NCBI GenBank assembly: GCA_003136335.1
Contig: PLEA01000647.1
Span: 1-8,189, forward strand
DNA length: 8,189 bases
From: Acidobacteriaceae bacterium
Lineage (GTDB): Bacteria; Acidobacteriota; Terriglobia; Terriglobales; SbA1
Reading direction: 5' to 3'
The notes under the pieces were generated by a model, which was not told the origin of the DNA, made no database searches, and saw only the letters and a program-made list of their open reading frames with translations. The position numbers and the translations under genes were made by a program. Positions 6,079 to 8,189 of the stretch are shown here, piece after piece (the stretch's first letter is position 1; each line of letters opens with the position of its first letter).

Positions 6079-6813
6079 ATGGCACACTACGGCACTCTGA
6101 AGGACACACGCGTCGTGGACGCCGTGGACGATATTCGCGGCTCTCATCTGTATGGCTTGAACGACGAGAAGTTGGGCAAAATCGACGATGTCATTTTCGA
6201 CCATTCCACAGGAAACATCCGCTATGTCGTCGTCGACACGGGCGGCTGGCTCTCCAGCAAGAAGTTCCTCGTTCCCGCTGAGGGCCTGCGCGCCTCAGCC
6301 AAACATGACAACGACTTCGAGGCGAATCTGGATAAGCGCCAGGCCGAAAGCTTCCCACCCTACAATGAATCTGATCTTGACTCCGAAAGTCAGTGGGCGG
6401 GCTACGAAGGCCGCTACCGTTCCAAGTGGGTAGCCGATCCTGTGATGCATCGCGCTGGAACCGACCGCAACATCACTCCCACAACTCAGCAAGAATCGGG
6501 AAATTCCGCCTCCGAGCAGGCCGCAGCCCAAGCTCACGGATGGGCCTCGGCTTCCAAGGCCCCGGCCCGTGCGGGAGCAGTCCGGCCCGACCTTGAAGAG
6601 ATCTCGTCGGGCTCGGAACGCGTCGTACCGACCGGAACCGATTCAGTGGTAATCAGCAACAGCGCGGTTGGAATCGGGGGTCGCTGGGATACCTTCCAGA
6701 GCCGTCTGCGCGAACGCCGCAAAGAAGCCGTCACCGGCTGCAATACCTGCACCGGCGAGTCCGCGGTTAAGCGCGGTTCCGAAAGCGTCGACACGCTGCG
6801 GAAGGCGGTCTAG
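6079..6813 (+). CDS. PRC-barrel domain protein with long hydrophilic tail
   Basis: The protein is 244 residues long. Residues about 12-75 form a PRC-barrel: RGSHLYGLNDEKLGKIDDVIFDHSTGNIRYVVVDTGG, then KKFLVPAEGL. PRC-barrels are small beta barrels found in RNA-processing factors, photosynthetic reaction centre H subunits and many stress-related bacterial proteins. Residues 76-130 carry an aromatic/acidic stretch (FPPYNESDLDSESQWAGYEGRY). The remainder is low-complexity, Ala/Ser-rich and probably disordered, with a charged segment RLRERRKEA near 210-218. A CNTC motif at residues 221-224 could bind metal or be redox-active. There is no signal peptide or membrane segment, so it is cytoplasmic. 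It has its own strong ribosome binding site and no close partner gene. The role is inferred to be stress-related, since similar acidobacterial proteins are common but uncharacterised. Confidence 0.88.
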   Translation: MAHYGTLKDTRVVDAVDDIRGSHLYGLNDEKLGKIDDVIFDHSTGNIRYVVVDTGGWLSSKKFLVPAEGLRASAKHDNDFEANLDKRQAESFPPYNESDLDSESQWAGYEGRYRSKWVADPVMHRAGTDRNITPTTQQESGNSASEQAAAQAHGWASASKAPARAGAVRPDLEEISSGSERVVPTGTDSVVISNSAVGIGGRWDTFQSRLRERRKEAVTGCNTCTGESAVKRGSESVDTLRKAV

Positions 6814-7122
6814 GCTGCTGAAAAAATGCCACACGCTGTTTTTCTGATGTACTCCCGAGATTCGGAGTCCATGTATGCGCGGCCGTTGAAAGTATAGGTT
6901 ATGAAATTGTGCGGCACACGTTGGGTCTGTTTTGAAAGAGTGCGGCTTTTCAGCCGCGCCGTAATCTTGGACTGAATGACGGCTTTTCGCCGCTGAGGGG
7001 AATCTCAGCTTCACGAAAGGGTGCATGCGAGCGTTCACAAACTGAAATTAGCCATTTCGAAGCATGAGGCATTCCCGTCGACAGGGAGTGCCTCAGTCTT
7101 TCCTGCTCATTGCAAATCCTCA
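6814..7122. repeat. Hairpin-rich intergenic region, probable acidobacterial dispersed repeat
   Basis: No gene is seen. Three stems follow one another: ACTC(C)CGA with TCGGAGT (about 6851-6869), a perfect GCGGCT-TTTC-AGCCGC hairpin (6942-6957), and CGGC-TTTTC-GCCG (6980-6992). The minus-strand reading of 6925-6957, with GGCTGAAAAGCCGCACTC followed by TTTCAAAACAGACCCA, resembles intergenic repeats I recall from acidobacterial genomes. The first part may also act as the 3' end of the PRC-barrel transcript, but no stem is followed by a clear T tract. Confidence 0.45.
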
Positions 7123-7341
7123 ATGAAGAGAAAACCTGGAAACGAAGGAGATCAAACCAGCATCTCACCTGGCGCCATGATCGCAGGCAATCCAAAATCG
7201 TGTAGAACTTGGGCAGCCCTTGCCGTTGTCCTGATATTGCTGATCATGGTGAGTACTGCCTTCATTGCCTCACGGAAGAAAACAGCTCCCCTCAAAGCAC
7301 TGCCCTTGCGTCCCTCGACCTTGGTCCTGAGTTATCGTTGA
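7123..7341 (+). CDS. Candidate 72-residue single-pass membrane protein
   Basis: From the ATG at 7123 the frame gives 72 residues. A polar N-terminus (MKRKPGNEGDQTSIS) leads to one strong hydrophobic helix at about residues 31-51 (WAALAVVLILLIMVSTAFIAS), followed by RKK and a short tail. The positive stop-transfer residues suggest a single membrane span with the C-terminus inside. Neither the ATG at 7123 nor later ones (7177) has a good ribosome binding site; an upstream in-frame ATG at 7024 would make it 106 residues. No family was recognised. It could be a chance frame, but the helix and its basic flank are convincing. Confidence 0.4.
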   Translation: MKRKPGNEGDQTSISPGAMIAGNPKSCRTWAALAVVLILLIMVSTAFIASRKKTAPLKALPLRPSTLVLSYR

Positions 7342-7398
7342 GCAAACCTGCTCGGGCGCTTGTTAGCGCTCCCACCTGCCACCGCCCGGAGCGACCCA

Positions 7399-7641
7399 TC
7401 ACCGGCTAGGGGAGACTCTCCACAACTGGGCAAGCGCCCTGGCAGCGTCAGTTAAAGCGCGCTTCTCCGCATCGCCAGACGATCCCGCAACGCCGCCTCC
7501 GGCGCGCTGTACGATCGGAGTTCGGTACTGCGAGACCTTGCCCGTCAAACCTACCTGATAGATGTCGCGCACTGCGCACTCGAATGAACGTTTCAAGTTT
7601 TTGGCTGGGGGGAGACCCTGTGCTGCGCTTCTGTTCGTCAT
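7399..7641 (-). CDS. Small hypothetical protein, weakly supported
   Basis: This 80-residue frame starts with ATG at 7641 and ends in TGA at 7399. The product has a basic N-terminus, a middle section (CAVRDIYQVGLTGKVSQYRTP), a glycine-rich turn (RAGGGVAGSSGD) and a helix (AEKRALTDAARALAQLWRV). GC at third positions is fairly high. Only GAGA, 7 bases before the ATG, could serve as ribosome binding site. No signal peptide or membrane segment is seen. The family is not recognised. The gene downstream on the same strand at 7857-8108 is oriented the same way and would be upstream of it in transcription, separated by 215 bases. Confidence 0.4.
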   Translation of the reverse strand: MTNRSAAQGLPPAKNLKRSFECAVRDIYQVGLTGKVSQYRTPIVQRAGGGVAGSSGDAEKRALTDAARALAQLWRVSPSR

Positions 7642-7856
7642 GAGAAGATCTCGCTTTCTCCGTTTTCAGCAATGTAAGACGAACCCTCCCGCGCAACAAT
7701 ACAGCGTTGCATGCAACTAGAACGGCAACCTTTCCTAGCAATCGTCAGGACTCTATCTAGATGGGGCAGCCTTGTCGTTCTTTCCCTTAAGGATGAATGG
7801 CTGCGTGGCGCGGCGCACCACTGATTGAGACCGAGGAGGGTAAGCAGAAGTCCGCT

Positions 7857-8108
7857 TTAGGCAGCGGTTACTTCTGTAACGACGCAATTCCGGAGTGCGC
7901 GCAAGCCATACAACGCATCGTCCAGAACTACATCTTCTTCAATGTGGTCTGCGCTAGTAACAAACAATTCCTGGATCCTGGAAAGGATGGCCTTTTCCGC
8001 ATCCGCAATCCGCTCCGGCATTTTGTTTGGGTCAGTTTCAAGCAGCGCGGCTTGATACAGGACCTGCCACGCAAGACGCGGAGCAGTGTAGGACATACCC
8101 GTACTCAT
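7857..8108 (-). CDS. Small helical conserved hypothetical protein
   Basis: The protein is 83 residues from the ATG at 8108. AAGGA at 8120-8116 stands 7 bases before this start, which decides it over the ATG at 8138 that lacks such a site. The sequence is mostly helical: LAWQVLYQAALLETDPNKMP, ERIADAEKAILSRIQELF, then LDDALYGLRALRN. The pattern of ALLE.D..K.P.RI..AE.AI..R...L followed by A..DAL..LR.LR is one I recall from many small acidobacterial hypothetical proteins, without known function. There is no signal peptide or membrane segment. It is probably cytoplasmic. The region to the right edge (8109-8189) should hold its promoter, but none is clear. Confidence 0.72.
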   Translation of the reverse strand: MSTGMSYTAPRLAWQVLYQAALLETDPNKMPERIADAEKAILSRIQELFVTSADHIEEDVVLDDALYGLRALRNCVVTEVTAA

Positions 8109-8189
8109 GTTTAAATCCTTGGATTCGATACGGCTCATCCCGGTCGCGTTTCTGGTGTCCGTATATTTTGGACCAGCATACGCAAAATA

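Overview
The window looks like chromosomal DNA of a soil acidobacterium (Acidobacteriota, probably class Terriglobia). The clues are moderately high GC, several small secreted or membrane proteins of the DUF5818 type, a PRC-barrel protein with a typical acidobacterial tail, and hairpin-rich intergenic sequences that resemble acidobacterial dispersed repeats. The lineage rests on recognising protein families, not on a marker gene. There is no rRNA, tRNA, CRISPR array, transposase or phage gene.

Layout. (1) From base 947 to the left edge, the minus strand carries the N-terminal part of a large membrane protein: two membrane segments flank an extracytoplasmic sensor region, followed by a HAMP-like linker and the start of a GT20 trehalose-6-phosphate synthase domain. 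(2) From 1482 to 2689, two small secreted DUF5818-like paralogues converge on a bidirectional terminator. (3) From 3135 to 4560 on the plus strand come a YflT/DUF1269-like stress protein, a membrane-anchored DUF5818 protein with a cysteine-rich insertion, and a candidate 41-residue membrane protein. (4) At 4921-5472 a secreted Pro/Gly/Ser/Thr/Asn-rich low-complexity protein ends at a strong terminator, followed by a hairpin repeat and a candidate 48-residue acidic proline-rich protein. (5) A PRC-barrel protein occupies 6079-6813, followed by a hairpin-rich repeat region. (6) The right end holds a candidate 72-residue single-pass membrane protein (+) and two small minus-strand genes, one with weak and one with good support.

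The genes are mostly single units with their own ribosome binding sites and wide gaps; no long operon is visible. The common theme is the cell envelope and stress: trehalose synthesis coupled to a sensor, secreted OB-fold-like proteins, a YflT-like protein and a PRC-barrel protein. I see no defence or mobile system. The most notable items are the sensor/HAMP/trehalose synthase fusion, the three divergent DUF5818 proteins within 3 kb, and several unannotated microproteins.
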